Of a stretch of 64,000 nucleotides of DNA, positions 36,565-48,120 are shown piece by piece. A program made the position numbers and the translations under genes. The notes under the pieces were generated by a model. That model did no database searches and was not told where the DNA came from. It saw only the letters and a list, made by a program, of their open reading frames with translations. This stretch comes from Costus lasius (taxonomy: Eukaryota; Streptophyta; Magnoliopsida; Zingiberales; Costaceae). Every line of letters starts with the position of its first letter. The stretch's first letter is position 1. The stretch lies in assembly GCA_027563935.2 (NCBI GenBank), contig CM050449.1, forward strand, positions 8,522,001 through 8,586,000. The letters are read 5' to 3'.

Positions 36565-37875
36565 CTTGGTGCCTATGTTTTCGCCATTGAAAACTCACTC
36601 TTTTTAAAAGAAAATCTAAAAAATTTTCTTTTTAATTGAAAGGAAAGAAAATATGATGAATTGATATATACACTTTATATTTATATTCTTCTACTCTTAT
36701 TATTAAAATATAATTAAATACTAATAGAATATACTTTATTATAATCATTATTAAATTAAAAAATTAAAAAATATAAAAATACTAAAAATACTAAAAAATT
36801 CAATAGTTAATAGCTGAAAAATTTAATATAAAAAATCGAATGAAAATCACATATTGCATTTGTAATGCGATTCTATAGAAATCTAGCAATTGATATTTTA
36901 TAGTCTGAATAGTCTATTAAAATTCAAATTTTTCACATCCTCAAAAATTGAATAAATGTTGTATGCGATGACACCATCCACCATTCATTATGTTTTTTAC
37001 AAGTGTTTGGATTTGTGCATGCACGAATCCCAACACTTGTCAGTGATGAATGGTGCGATGGCACTGTATATAACTTATTTTCCTAAAAAATTTGGCTTTA
37101 ACATATAAAACCAATGAAAACCATCATTGTCACAAGAATAATTAGCATCCAAACCAAAGACCAACTAATCTCCATTTAATTACATGAGCTTAATTGAAAA
37201 TTGGGGAATGCTATTTGTTGAGAGACATAACATAGCATTTCTACGGGTGGATAAGCTCCCAGCTTAAAAAACACATTAAATCAAGGCCCTTCAAGGCTTA
37301 CTAGTCCATGGCAATTAATCATAACAAAAACAAACAACAACATCAGCATACTTCATCTTTTCCAATACCATGGCAACTTTTGCAGATCAAATGCATCAAT
37401 ACTGAAAGCACTTGCGAAGGTACATTACAAGTCAAACACCATTTTCTACAATATTAGCCACAACATAGTTTTCATTTAGGCATAAATTGGATCTCAGGCA
37501 AAACCAAAATCAATATAGAAGTCAAAACATAAGATCAAGGAACTACAAAGAAAAATAAAATAATGGACAAATTTAGCACAAGCATACTACAAATTCCTAG
37601 GACTACTTTGATTAGACAACGCATGAGGTTCAGAAACAATAGCATGGGCATAGAATCATTCAATTTTTAGGAAAAAAACTGCAACTTGTTAGAATATAAA
37701 CCAATTAAGTGAATGGAATTCGATTCAAATTTATATAAACATTCACATGCACAAACAGAAATGAATAGATCAATATGAAAACTCCACTGTGCATTTAAGT
37801 ATGCAACAACTTCAACAAGTAATTCCAGCTTAGCATAACACAATCAAGTCAAATGAACAAGAAAAAAGATAGTAA
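36565..37875. other. AT-rich spacer
   Basis: No coding sequence recognised. A short imperfect inverted pair lies near 36970-37070 (CACCATTCATTATG against CAGTGATGAATGGTG). Confidence 0.4.
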
Positions 37876-37880
37876 CGTAT

Positions 37881-38482
37881 TGTCAGGCCCATGATTAGCT
37901 GAAGCACGCTAATCAATCTGCAATCGATTTGGACAGCCCGCTCATTGATTTTGACCAAATGCCTCATTCCGAACAGACCCATTCATCGTAGGCGTCGACC
38001 ATGCGACACGGCTCGCCGCTGCGAGCATCACCGGAGCAGGGGAAGGGAGCCTGTGGCAGGCACCCTCAGCCTCATCGGCGCCCCTTCGAGCGCTGGAAGA
38101 CGTCAACTGGTCCCCTCCAGACAACTCCCACATCCGACGTCGAGAGTCGAAATTGCGTTTACGTTCGCATGCTTCCCAAGGCAACAGTCGACGCCGCAAC
38201 CGCGTCCACGTCGGAACCAAATGGGAGACGTCATGTTTTCCGGTGAGCATGCCGACGTTGTGTTTACCAACGACGTTCTCTCACGTCGGCGTATTTCCCC
38301 TTCGTCAAGTGTACAGCCACTGCATCCACTGAGCAGCCGGCGCATCGTGACGACGGGAAGAGTGTCAAGGGGAACTATATGCCAATGGTGCCCCGAACCG
38401 CCCAACCCTCACCACCGGAGCACGCCGGAGAGGGCAACCCACTTGCCTTGCCGGAGAGTTCAATGACGAATTCCACTGACGA

Positions 38483-38545
<63 letters not shown>

Positions 38546-38997
38546 GCAGGCCGGGCATGGTTCATTCTCAACCATGTCCGCCACCAAGTTTCATTCCAGC
38601 GAGCTCAAACCTCCTCTCACGGTTATCTCCTCCGGCCGACCACCCTCCTGAGCACGCCGGCATCCACATTTATAGGCGTTCCGCCTTGGATTCGCGTTAC
38701 TTCGCCCAGTCACGGCTGCTGGCGCCGGATGCGTCGCCCATGCTTTGCCAGACGTGCTGCCCATGCCGCGTGATCACACCGGATCCCAGTCGGACAGTAC
38801 ACAGCTTGATCCGTCGAACCGAGCAGCGTTGCCCCTTCGATCGGCTGGGTCTGACGCTCAGGGAGACGTCGCCTCACGCCGATTTTCCCAAATCGATTTC
38901 TCGATTTGGTTTCCTGGCTGGGCCAATTTTGACCCAGTCAACGGCCTAGTTGACTGGGCTGGCTGGGTTGGGCCACAAAATAGGGCTGGGCCTAACA
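37881..38997 (-). repeat. Left LTR (3' LTR in the element's direction)
   Basis: 1,117 bp. It aligns with 41352-42451 over nearly all its length. It includes a (GA)n run at about 38488-38543 and GC-rich stretches that create long meaningless frames. Confidence 0.85.
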
Positions 38998-39428
38998 TTC
39001 TCCCCCTCCTAAAATGTTCATCGTCCTCGACGAATCTTTTAGTGCGGTTCGACTCGCACTTGTAATTCTAATTGATTTGCAGGAGAGGGTTCCACGATGT
39101 CTGCGATCGAATCGGATCGCTCCATTTCTAGGGAGACTCGTCCAACTTGGTTACGCCTAAGTTTCCTCTTTTTCGAAGGTGTTTCATACCACCTCCGTCG
39201 AAGAGTAACTTAGCTCGCCCAATTTATTTTGTCCCTAAGTCTTCCCTTCATAAAGGCGTCCCCCTATGACGAGAAACCTAGCTCGGACTGCTTTTCAAGG
39301 GTTTTCCCTTGTTGTCCTCCCAAGTTTTCCTCACATAAAAGCGTCCCTTTATGTGAAGTTGGCTTGGTAGGACCAAGAAGAGAGATCTCTTTTGTTTTAG
39401 TTGGACACCGTCCACTTTTCTTGTCCCA

Positions 39429-39650
39429 AATAGCAGTTTTAGAGTCTGCTAACTCTTCCTCATTTCTCCCTAAATAGTAGCTTTAGAGTTCTGCTAACTC
39501 CTTTAGTCCACGAATAGCAGTTTTCAAAGTCTGCTAACTTGACCGCTTTAAATGGCAGTTTTGAAGTCTGCCAACTTTTCCCTCGAATAGCAGTTTTGAA
39601 GTCTGCTAACTTTTCCTCAAATAGCGATTTTAAGGTATATTAACCCTTTC
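39429..39650. repeat. Six-copy degenerate array inside the LTR element
   Basis: A motif like AATAGCAGTTTTNAAGTCTG followed by CTAACT recurs at about 39429, 39473, 39513, 39550, 39586 and 39620. Spacing is 34-44 bp and the last copy is the most changed. It lies in the internal region near the polypurine-tract side and is non-coding. Confidence 0.8.
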
Positions 39651-41141
39651 TTAATTTCTCTTCAATTTATTTGTCGAACTAGAATTTCATTAATAATTCT
39701 TGGTGGTGCATTAATGCACCTATCCAAATTGTCTCTCCCATGGGGCTTAAAAATATTGTCCGACTTCCCTTAAGTCTAGCCGCTCCTATGAGATTTTGAA
39801 ATAACTCCACCTTGGTTCGAAATGTCCAAAACCAAAGTTTGAATCCAAAATTTCTCGATCGAACTCCAAATCGATCGGTGAATTCAATCGTGGTCCGAGT
39901 CCTCACCCGCCAACCGATTGCTCGTTATTACACCCGTAAAGCAAAAACCTGCTGCCACGTTAATGCCTGAAATCAAGACGCGCATCCAAAATCGAATCGG
40001 CGCCCGTATTTCGCCGAACTACCACGTCAACTTTGGATTTTGGGTCAACGTTCAACGCCCGTCCACGTCAGCACCGTGTTCGTGATCTGCTGTTTGGTTC
40101 ACGTCAGGGCGGAAGTTTCTCCGGCGAATGCAAGATTACCGTGACTCGAGTTCGTGCATGGCAGCGGAGTTCCGCAGTCCCTCATCCGTCGGGCACAAGC
40201 CGGTAAGCCCGAGCCCGTTGTCCTCTCAATGACGACGTCCTAAGCTCGTCGGGGCTGTGCAAAGGGGAAGACGAAGGCGGAGAAGACGAAGGACTCGGCG
40301 TCTGTTAACGCTCCAAATCGTCCAACCCTTATCGTCGGAGCACGCCGCAAATAGGTACCCCGCCGGCCCTTCACCGGAGAGTTTAATGCCAAGATCTGAA
40401 GTTGGAGTAGAGAGGGAGGGACAGGATGGAGTGATTCGTTCTTGGCGAGTTCAAGTCGCCTATTTATGCCGGGTTTCTCCGTCGGTTCACAGATCTCTCC
40501 GCCGATTCCCTCGCCAGTTGTTCTCAATCGACCGCACGCATCCGAGTAGCACGCGGCATTCTGCTCCGATCGGAACTCTGCCAGATTTCTCCTAAATCTG
40601 GATCGCCGACCGCGTCCTCTGTACGCGAGGATCCACCTCAGCGTCGTCTCGCCGAACTTCCCGCGGCGTCTTAGACTCACCAGCCCGGTGACTTGTCTAC
40701 CATTGCCTCGTTCTTCGTCGAGGTTCCGTGCCTGCCGCTGATGACACAGGCAGCTGCCGGAGACATTACCGTCTTTTGAATCGATGCCTCACGCCTCATT
40801 CACATCCAGGTGCGTTCAGCCGCGTCCGCTGCACGCGCCAAAGCCTCCACTACCAGGAATCACCTCCTGGTGTCTCCCGCTAATGTCGTCTCCGCCGGTC
40901 CATCCGAGACCTCCGACTAGCGTCAGCAGCCGTTGACGTCACCCGTTCTGGAATCGAACGCCGCCTCCTGGTTGCTTACTCCATTTCGAGGAGAGACTCG
41001 CAAAGGGTTTTTGCGTCTTCGCACGCACAACAACGGAAGTTCAGACCCCGGTTCCTTCGTCGGATCCACTTCCTGTCACCCTCTTCCTTCATGCCGGCAA
41101 GATCGCCGGAGCCACAGCGACCGACTCGGCTCTTATACCAC

Positions 41142-41960
41142 TGTCAGGCCCATGTCCCGCAGACTCGCTTTCTCTCTCGATTTCCTTTTCAGGATCAGTT
41201 GATTATGCCTGGTGCGTGTGCCGGCCCACAGAGCGGTTGACAGTGCCCCCTATATCTAAAGCCGCCCCTATATCTAAAGGGGCTTATGTGGTAGGTCTCG
41301 CTGACAGGCTTTCATTCAACTATAGATCTCAAAGAAATTTTTTTGCATTTGATTAGCTGAAGCACGCTAATCAATCCCTGCATCCGATTTGGACAGCCCG
41401 CTCATTGATTTTGACTAAACGCCTCATTCCAAACAGACCCATTCATCGTAGGCGTCGACCATGCGACACGGCTCGCCGCTATGAGCGTCACCGAAGCAGG
41501 GGAAGGGAGCCTGCGGCAGGGGAGAGGCACCTCGTGCCTCTCACCCTCAGCCTCATCGGCGCCCCTCCGGGCGCCGGAAGACGTCAGCTGGTCCCTTCCT
41601 GACAACTCCCACATCCGACGTCGAGAGTCGAAGCTGCGTTTACGTTCGCATGCTTCCCAAGGCAACAGTCGACGCCGCGATCGCGTCCACGTCGGACCCA
41701 AATGGGAGACGTCGTGTTTTCCGGTGAACATGCCGACGTTGTGTTTACCAACGACGTTCACTCACGTCGGCGTATTTCCCCTTCGTCAAGTGTACAGCCA
41801 CTGCATCCACTGAGCAGCCGGCGCATCGTGACGACGGGAAGAGTGTCAAGGGGAACTATATACCAATGGTGCTCCAAACCGCCCAACCCTCACCACTGGA
41901 GCACGCCAGAGAGGGCAACCCACTTGCCTTGCCAGAGAGTTCAACGACGAATTCCACTGA

Positions 41961-41997
<37 letters not shown>

Positions 41998-42451
41998 CAG
42001 GCCGGGCATGGTTCGTTCTCAACCATGTCCGCCGCCAAGTTTCGTTCCAGCGGGCTTGAACCTCCTCTCACGGTTATCTCCTCCGGCCGACCACCCTCCT
42101 GAGCATGCCGACATCCACATTTATAGGCGTTCCGCCTTAGATTCGCGTTACTTCGCCCAGTCGCGGCTGCTGGCGCCGGATGCGTCGCCCATGTTTTTCC
42201 AGACATGCCGCGTGATCACATCGGATCCCAGTCGGACAGTACACAGCTTGATCCGTCGGACCGAGCAGCGTTGCCCCTTCGATCCGCTGGGTCGATCGCT
42301 GCCGCTTGACGCTCAGGGAGACGTCACCTCACGCCGATTTTCCCAAATCGATTTCTCGATTTGGTTTCCTGGCTGGGCCAATTTTGACCCAGTCAACACC
42401 TAGTTGACTGGGCTGACTGGGTTGGGCCACAAAATTGGGCTGGGCCTAACA
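41142..42451 (-). repeat. Right LTR (5' LTR in the element's direction)
   Basis: 1,310 bp. It matches the left LTR but carries about 190 extra bases after TGTCAGGCCCATG, up to the GATTAGCTGAAGCACGC shared with the left LTR. A (GA)n run is at about 41968-41996. Confidence 0.85.
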
Positions 42452-42489
42452 CGTATGACAGAGCAATATGAAGGCTATTAAACTAAAAG

Positions 42490-42795
42490 AGATAGTTTCA
42501 CAACAGATGTTAGCAAGTTTTACTATCTCCATTGCTACATCACCAGAAAAGTTCATAGAGACACTTGATAATTCTAAAAGCTTCTCTACCCAAAAAGATT
42601 GAGATCCCTTAGCAAGCATGTCGGAAAAATATCCGACTTTCATAGAAGTCTTTCCATTGTTTCCACTTTTATTTTATTTTGATTTTGCAGACAGAAACCC
42701 GTAACCTGCAATGTCAATACACATCCGACTTGCCAGCAGCCTAACATTCTCAAATTCACCGATGGAGTCTCCTAGGTTGAGTCTGTCAGCAAACT
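42490..42795 (-). pseudogene. Unrecognised coding fragment with one in-frame stop
   Basis: After an acceptor-like TTTTAG near 42790, the minus strand reads ADRLNLGDSIGEFENVRLLA, then IDIAGYGFLSAKSK, a TAA, then in the same frame MKVGYFSDMLAKGSQ and SMNFSGDVAMEIVKLANIC, ending near the LTR element's edge. The composition and long frame with a single stop look like an eroded real exon. I do not recognise the family. The LTR element inserted at its downstream side (42451) may have cut the gene off from later exons. Confidence 0.45.
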
Positions 42796-43033
42796 AAAAC
42801 TGAGCCAGATTCAATATACAACACCAATAGTTCAGAATATGACTATGACCTCTGATCTTCCTAAAGCTCAATCTACCCCTCTGCCTTGCACGCCAATTAA
42901 AGCTCAGTTACTTGCAATTGAGCAGGACTTTTACTCCAAGATGTTTGAAAAAGCTGAAAACAATAATTCAGAAAGTCGGAAGAGGCAGGCTAAGGTTTCA
43001 GTCGAACCAGAAGCGCGGCAGAAGGGGAGGTGA
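42772..43033 (+). pseudogene. Possible plus-strand exon fragment, unrecognised
   Basis: After TCCTAG the plus strand is open as VESVSKLKLSQIQYTTPIVQ, on through SDLPKAQSTPLPCTPIKAQL and AIEQDFYSKMFEKAEN, then runs into the GC-rich leader-like block. Composition looks protein-like but no family is recognised, and no further exon was found. It overlaps slightly, head to head, with the minus-strand fragment. It may be chance or a captured gene piece. Confidence 0.3.
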
Positions 43034-43300
43034 CGACGGCAAAAGAGGAGGTGATGGCGAGGCAGAAGAAAGCGAAGGCTGGAGAATGGCGAACGAGGGC
43101 GGCAGGAGGGGAGGCGGAAGAGGTGGAGGGAGGCAGAAAATACCTTGTGGAGGCGCAGACGAGTCGACTGGCGTTCGAATGGCAGCGGCGATCGAATGAC
43201 AGTGGCGAACTAATGGCAGCAGTGAGACAACGCGTGAGAAAAGAGGAAATACTGAAATAGGGTAAGCGTAACAAGAGATTGTGAATTGGTTCTTTTCCGC
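42999..43300 (-). repeat. GC-rich leader-like block, copy B
   Basis: This is homologous to 35590-35990: both have CCAGAAG-GCGGCAGAAGGGG, GGAGGGAGGCAGAAAATACC, a GGCGTTCGA patch and AGGGTAAGCGTAAC in the same order. On the minus strand it has CACAAG/GTATTTTCTG, a splice-donor-like site. The two copies lie about 7.3 kb apart on either side of the solo LTR and the LTR element. Confidence 0.55.
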
Positions 43301-43704
43301 CGTTTTTCCGGCCGAATCGGCTGATCGCGAAATGAGGGAATACGTTTTCCTTCATGTTTTTCTTCTCAACTTTTCTCTCCTTCCTGGTAAACTAAGATTT
43401 TCTACTTTTTCATCCATTCTACCCTATTTTCTCTCCTAGTAAACAAGGTATAAAGGTTACAAGTTGATCTTACTTATTATTTAGTAGTTTATCTCTTTCG
43501 GTCTTTCCCATTGCAATTTTTAGAATAACCTCAATTTTCCTATTATAAAATTATAAAAAGTAACTTCTATGTAATATGAGTTTTACTTGAACCTGACGTA
43601 ACACTAACCCGCCTCTCAATTTTAGCAAACCCAACCCGCCGCTCTTAACCTCATCTTCAACTCAACAAAAAAATTAACTAAATAAATTAATCTTTTTTCT
43701 AATA

Positions 43705-43745
<41 letters not shown>

Positions 43746-43982
43746 CAAATTAAGAAGTAAGTCGGAGAGGAGAGGGTGAGTAATTTATTTTTTTTAATTT
43801 TTTTCATGTATACAAGGGTAATTTAGTAAACTTATATTTTGAGTTGGAGTTTGAGAGAATTCCAGAATATTTAGACCCAACTCTGCCTCATTTAATAAAG
43901 ACTCAAGTTTTACATGAATTGGCTCCAAAAGATCGAAACTTAATCAAAGTCAACTAGGGCATATTTGGCCCCACTTTGGCTC
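43301..43982. other. AT-rich spacer with a TA microsatellite
   Basis: No gene recognised. A (TA)n run lies at about 43709-43742. Confidence 0.5.
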
Positions 43983-45445
43983 CGTTTGGGTCAGCTTTTG
44001 TTTTTAGTTTTTGTTGGTTGAAGAAGTACTGATTGAAAAGATACTGGCTGAAGAAGTTTGAGGGTGTTTGGATGCACAGTTTATGGTTAGGTTATTCTAT
44101 TTATAATAAATATTTTTTTATTAAAAAATTACTAAGATAAAAATTATATGATTAAATTTATAGTTAACTATAATTAAAATATTTATTAAAAATATTATGG
44201 GTTATAGTATTAAAAAATTATTATTACATATAAGGGTTATTGAGCATAAGCAGGTGGGGGCCAGAGAAGCAGCTAATTTGTGGGTTAGAATAGAGAAGCC
44301 ATAAGCAAGCCGCCAAACTGGGCATGAAGCTGCTTTTAAGTAGTTTTTAAGCATAAATTTGTCAGCAATATGTGTGCATTTGGTAAGGCTGCCCGCAGAC
44401 TTTTACATTTAGCAGCTAAAAATGGGAAGCAATCCTGTTTGGCTGGTAGTAACTGAGAAGCCACATTGTTTACTCAAAGCAATAAAAACAAGCTTTTCGT
44501 TATCCGCTTCGGTTGCCTGCAAACAGTAGTCAATCCTTTTTTCGTTCGCGCCAACAGATTTATCTTGTCGTCACCAGCATTCATAGTTGGCGTCGCCCAT
44601 AGCAGCCTCCAGCCATCCTCGCCTCCAGCCTATCCTCATCTCTGCCTGTCCTCGCCTCTGGCCGTTGCCATATCCTCTCCCGTCACCGCTCCCTCCTATC
44701 GCTGCCTCCTCTGCCATCGTCGCTTCTCCTCTTGTCGCCGCCTCCCTTGCCATCGCTGCTTCTCCTCCCATCCCCATCTCCACCTATAGCTGCCGCCTCT
44801 ACTGTCGCCGCCTCCTCTCCTGTCACTGTCTTCTCTCCCGTCGCCGCCTTTGACCATCGCCACCACCTCTCCTATCGCAGCCTCCTCCCGTTGTCGCCTC
44901 CACCCATCGCCAGACGCTGGACTCAACATCGGCCTCGGATCGAAGACAAGCTACAGATGGGCTTCTGCATTTGTAAAGAATAGTTTTTTCATATTAGCTA
45001 ATAGCTTTTCCATTAATTAGGTCATTAATCCAATCACTCCAACTCTTCTCCATCCTCATCAACTAATTAAACACAATTATTAATTAATCATATTAATTGT
45101 CATGTTTAATAAATCTTAATCTAATCCAATTAATCGACTAGTGCATTGTGAGGAAATAATTAAGAAATAATTATTAAATCTAAGGTGAAAAGGGTAATAT
45201 TTAATTAAAATTTACTTGTGATGTATTGTGAATATTTTAAATTTTATGTATGCTTTGATATTAAAAAAAAAATAATTTCTATTATAATTTAAAATTTTTT
45301 AATTAATAGAATTGAACAACACAGCACAACAACTCTAAACTGCTTATTAGATCAGCTATTTTATCCAAACACCCTCAACTTTTCTAATCAGCTTCAATCA
45401 AACCAGCCAAAAGCCAAAAGCTCTAGCCATCCCAAACTGGCCCAA
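43983..45445. mobile_element. DNA-transposon-like element, about 1.46 kb
   Basis: The left edge (CCGTTTGGGTCAGCTTTTG, then GAGGGTGTTTGGATGCACAG) and the reverse complement of the right edge (CCAGTTTGGGATGGCTAGAGC-like, then GAGGGTGTTTGGATAAAATA) share their subterminal order. The left 150 bp is a diverged copy of the reverse complement of 1-155. The middle (44560-44960) is GC-rich with Ser/Ala/Pro-type frames on both strands that I judge non-coding. Target duplication not resolved. Confidence 0.5.
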
Positions 45446-45792
45446 TATATTTGATAATAAAAAGCATAAGCAGAAAAAAAAAGTATGATATAGAAAAATT
45501 ATAATTTAATGCTTTTACTGTTTCTACTTTTTTTAAAAAAAAATAATTTACATAATTTTAATTAATTTTTTAACTATTATTATTTTAAAAAATATAAAAT
45601 TTTAATATAAAAAAGAATATATAAAATTATTTTAAATAATTTATATATTTATTACTTTATAATTTGATATTAGTTAAAAAATTATTTACAACACATCTTA
45701 TAAATTTTAATAGCACAATATAATACATTAGAGTACAATATAGTATAATTCTAAAGCTATTAAAAGCGAGCTAAACAAGCCTTAAGTTTTCC

Positions 45793-46188
45793 GAGTAAAA
45801 CTTTTAAGCGCAAAGTTTTTAAGCGCCCCTGCTTAAATTTGTTATTTAGAAGTTTTTTTTATTTTTTTTATTTTAGAAATGATCTACATCTTGTAAGCTA
45901 TCCAATTGTATCAATATTGAGATATTTTAGATCATGTATAGGTAAGAAATACCCTAACTAAAATCACATATAAGATAAAAATACTATTCACCTTATAAAA
46001 AAATCTAACATTGGTTAGGATATTCTCTACATATATGTGATCTAAAATACCTCAATATTGATACTATTAGATAGTTTATAAGGTATACATCATTTAAAAA
46101 AAAAATTAAAAAAAAAACTTCTACATAACAAAATTAAGCGGGAGCGCTTAAAACTTTTAAGCGCATGGTGCGCTTACAAGTTTTATCC
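45793..46188. mobile_element. 396-bp MULE-like MITE with long inverted ends
   Basis: AAGTTTTCC (45784-45792) and AAGTTTTCT (46189-46197) form a near-perfect 9-bp target duplication. The left end GAGTAAAACTTTTAAGCGC mirrors the reverse complement of the right end GGATAAAACTTGTAAGCGC. The similarity continues inward (GCTTAAATTTGTTATTTAGA against GCTTAATTTTGTTATGTAGA, and CTCAATATTGATA mirrored), so most of the element folds back. It is non-coding, of the same family as 10016-10200. Confidence 0.8.
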
Positions 46189-46197
46189 AAGTTTTCT

Positions 46198-48110
46198 CTA
46201 TCAACATTCAACAATAGATTGGGTCAGGGCGAGTTTGAGTATTTTTACCTTTCCCAACTGACACTTATTAGCGAACTCAGATTTACACCTATCAAATCGG
46301 AGTGAGTTGTGTCGGATCAAAATAGGGCATAAGTTATTTTGCCTGGCCCACTCGGGCCACTCCCAAACGGACCCAAACAAAAGGTGAACGTCATTTTTTT
46401 CTTCCACATTTTAGTTGTGTTGACTCAAACCCACCGACACGTCCAACTTCCAATTACTACTAAAATTGCAAGTGAAAGTATATATATATATATATATAAA
46501 TATAATATTTACCGTTCAAAATACATAAAACATTAATTATTGAATTTTGCGTCCTGATTAATTATTAGTAGGGGACTGCTGCGTCATAATAATAATACCT
46601 TAAAAAAAATGAAAGAAAGCGACTCGTGAACAAATTCGATCATAATAATTAAGTCGAATTGATTTAAATGATGCACAGCTAATGAGGAATAAGATTTACG
46701 TTCGTGCACCTAATAGTGATTCTTAAATTAAGGGTTTTGTTTAGCCATTATTAATAGTTTTATAATTGTGCTAAATTTTACTGCTGCACTAAGGTTATAT
46801 TTTGTTGAATGGAATTCATGATGGAAAAGATGAAAAGTACAATAAATAGGCATCTAGATTCATTGTACTTTTTATTTTTTTCACCATAGATTCCATCCAA
46901 CAAAATATAGGATAAAATTTATAAAATATTTGATTAATAATTTTTTAACTACTATTAAAATTGAAAATAATAAATAAATATATTATTTTAAATTATTTAA
47001 ATTAATAATATATTTTATTTTTCTTTAGTATTAAAATTTAAAATTATTTAAAATAATAATACCTAAAATTTTAAACAAAATTATATAAATTATTTTTAAA
47101 AAAACAGAAGTCGTAAAAGTATTAAATTGTAGCTTTTCCAACTTTTATTTTTTTATTATTTTTTATTATTTTTACTTTTTATTATCAAATAATTTTTTAA
47201 TTATTTTTTACTTAAAAACTGATTAAAATCAATTTCAGATCAAACAAGTGCTTATTATACGTACCTAATTTAGATTCTTTATAATAAATTATATATACTC
47301 CTTTTTTATTAGTTATATCGTATTAATTTTCTTTTCGGTATACAATATTAATATAACATATATTGGACTAAGTGTAACTTTGGATCTTGAGCGGGTCCGA
47401 AAGAAGACTTCCACTTGCAAAAGAGTTGGCAATCTTACCGTTGACTGACTTGATTCGATCTCGGGAACGCCGTTCTAGATCTAACACATGATATATTTCA
47501 ATTGTGGCAATTGACTTAGTTGACTTTGAGTGCATTTCAAGGCAGTATTGTGTAACAGTAAATCTATTGACCTTTCGTACGAATGAGATTAATAGATTTC
47601 CAAGGCGTATTTGTGCCAAAGTGCAGAAGCAAAAGTCAACGGATTCGATATTTAGATTTTTATCCTAGATTTAAATTCGACATAATTAATAAAATTAATA
47701 CCTAATCCTATTTTATAATTTTCGTGTAATATTTCTTACCAGCTCTTGATGTCGCACGACTAAAATATTAAATAAACAATTAAATAAAATTCGCGCGGCA
47801 CGATTCACCGACGCAGCGGCTCATGTGGCCGCGATCCTGCTGGCCCCACCACCATGCCACTCTACCCTCTCGCACGGCGATTCGGCCTGCGATCGGGGGG
47901 TTGTCACTTGTCAGCATCGTGCGCGTAAGGATTCATCGTAGGAAAAGGACGTGCCAGAAATGCGCTGGCTTAAACCTTGCCCAATAATATGCCGATCACA
48001 TGAAGCGAAGGAAAAACTAGAATATTCGTGTATCGATGGGCGGAACGTCTCTGCCACGATACACGATCTCGTATACTTGTCAGTTCGAGACTCGCCACTT
48101 CTTTCACGTT
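46198..48110. other. AT-rich spacer and GME upstream region
   Basis: No gene recognised up to about 47740. From about 47790 the base composition becomes GC-rich, marking the GME promoter, with CCAAT at 47981-47985 and a GGACGTGCC ACGT core near 47948. An 83-residue minus-strand frame at 47368-47619 has no recognised family. Confidence 0.5.
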
Positions 48111-48120
48111 TATAAATTAA
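48111..48120 (+). promoter_or_regulatory. TATA box of the GME gene
   Basis: TATAAATTAA sits in a GC-rich promoter, predicting a transcription start about 30 bp downstream, near 48145. The leader then has a GC/CT-rich first exon, and a leader intron of about 0.6 kb appears to end at TGCTGCAG/G just before the start ATG. Confidence 0.65.

Larger units (their letters stand above)
37881..42451 (-). mobile_element. Non-autonomous LTR retrotransposon, 4.6 kb, minus orientation
   Basis: CGTAT precedes the element (37876-37880) and follows it (42452-42456), a 5-bp target duplication. The LTRs are 37881-38997 and 41142-42451, starting TGTCAGGCCCATG and ending GGGCTGGGCCTAACA on the plus strand. On the minus strand a primer-binding site TGGTATAAGAGC (41140-41129) sits beside the right LTR. 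A polypurine tract AGGAGGGGGAGAA (39010-38998) sits beside the left one, so transcription is leftwards. The internal 2.1 kb has no gag, protease, integrase or reverse transcriptase that I can read. The left LTR lacks about 190 bp found in the right one (about 41155-41350). The insertion splits whatever lay at 37880/42457. Confidence 0.88.

Noticed and set aside
39429..39650. Possible CRISPR-like array
   Set aside because: Repeats are degenerate, spacing is uneven and includes partly repeated spacers, and the genome is a plant; it is a decayed tandem array in a retroelement.
37942..42403. Many 60-230 residue frames inside the LTR element
   Set aside because: The same frames recur in both LTRs as DNA repeats, include (GA)n-encoded Arg-Glu runs, and show no gag or pol motif.
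44466..44983. Overlapping plus and minus frames of 70-107 residues
   Set aside because: Low-complexity CCTCC/CGCC-type sequence inside a transposon-like element; no protein family.
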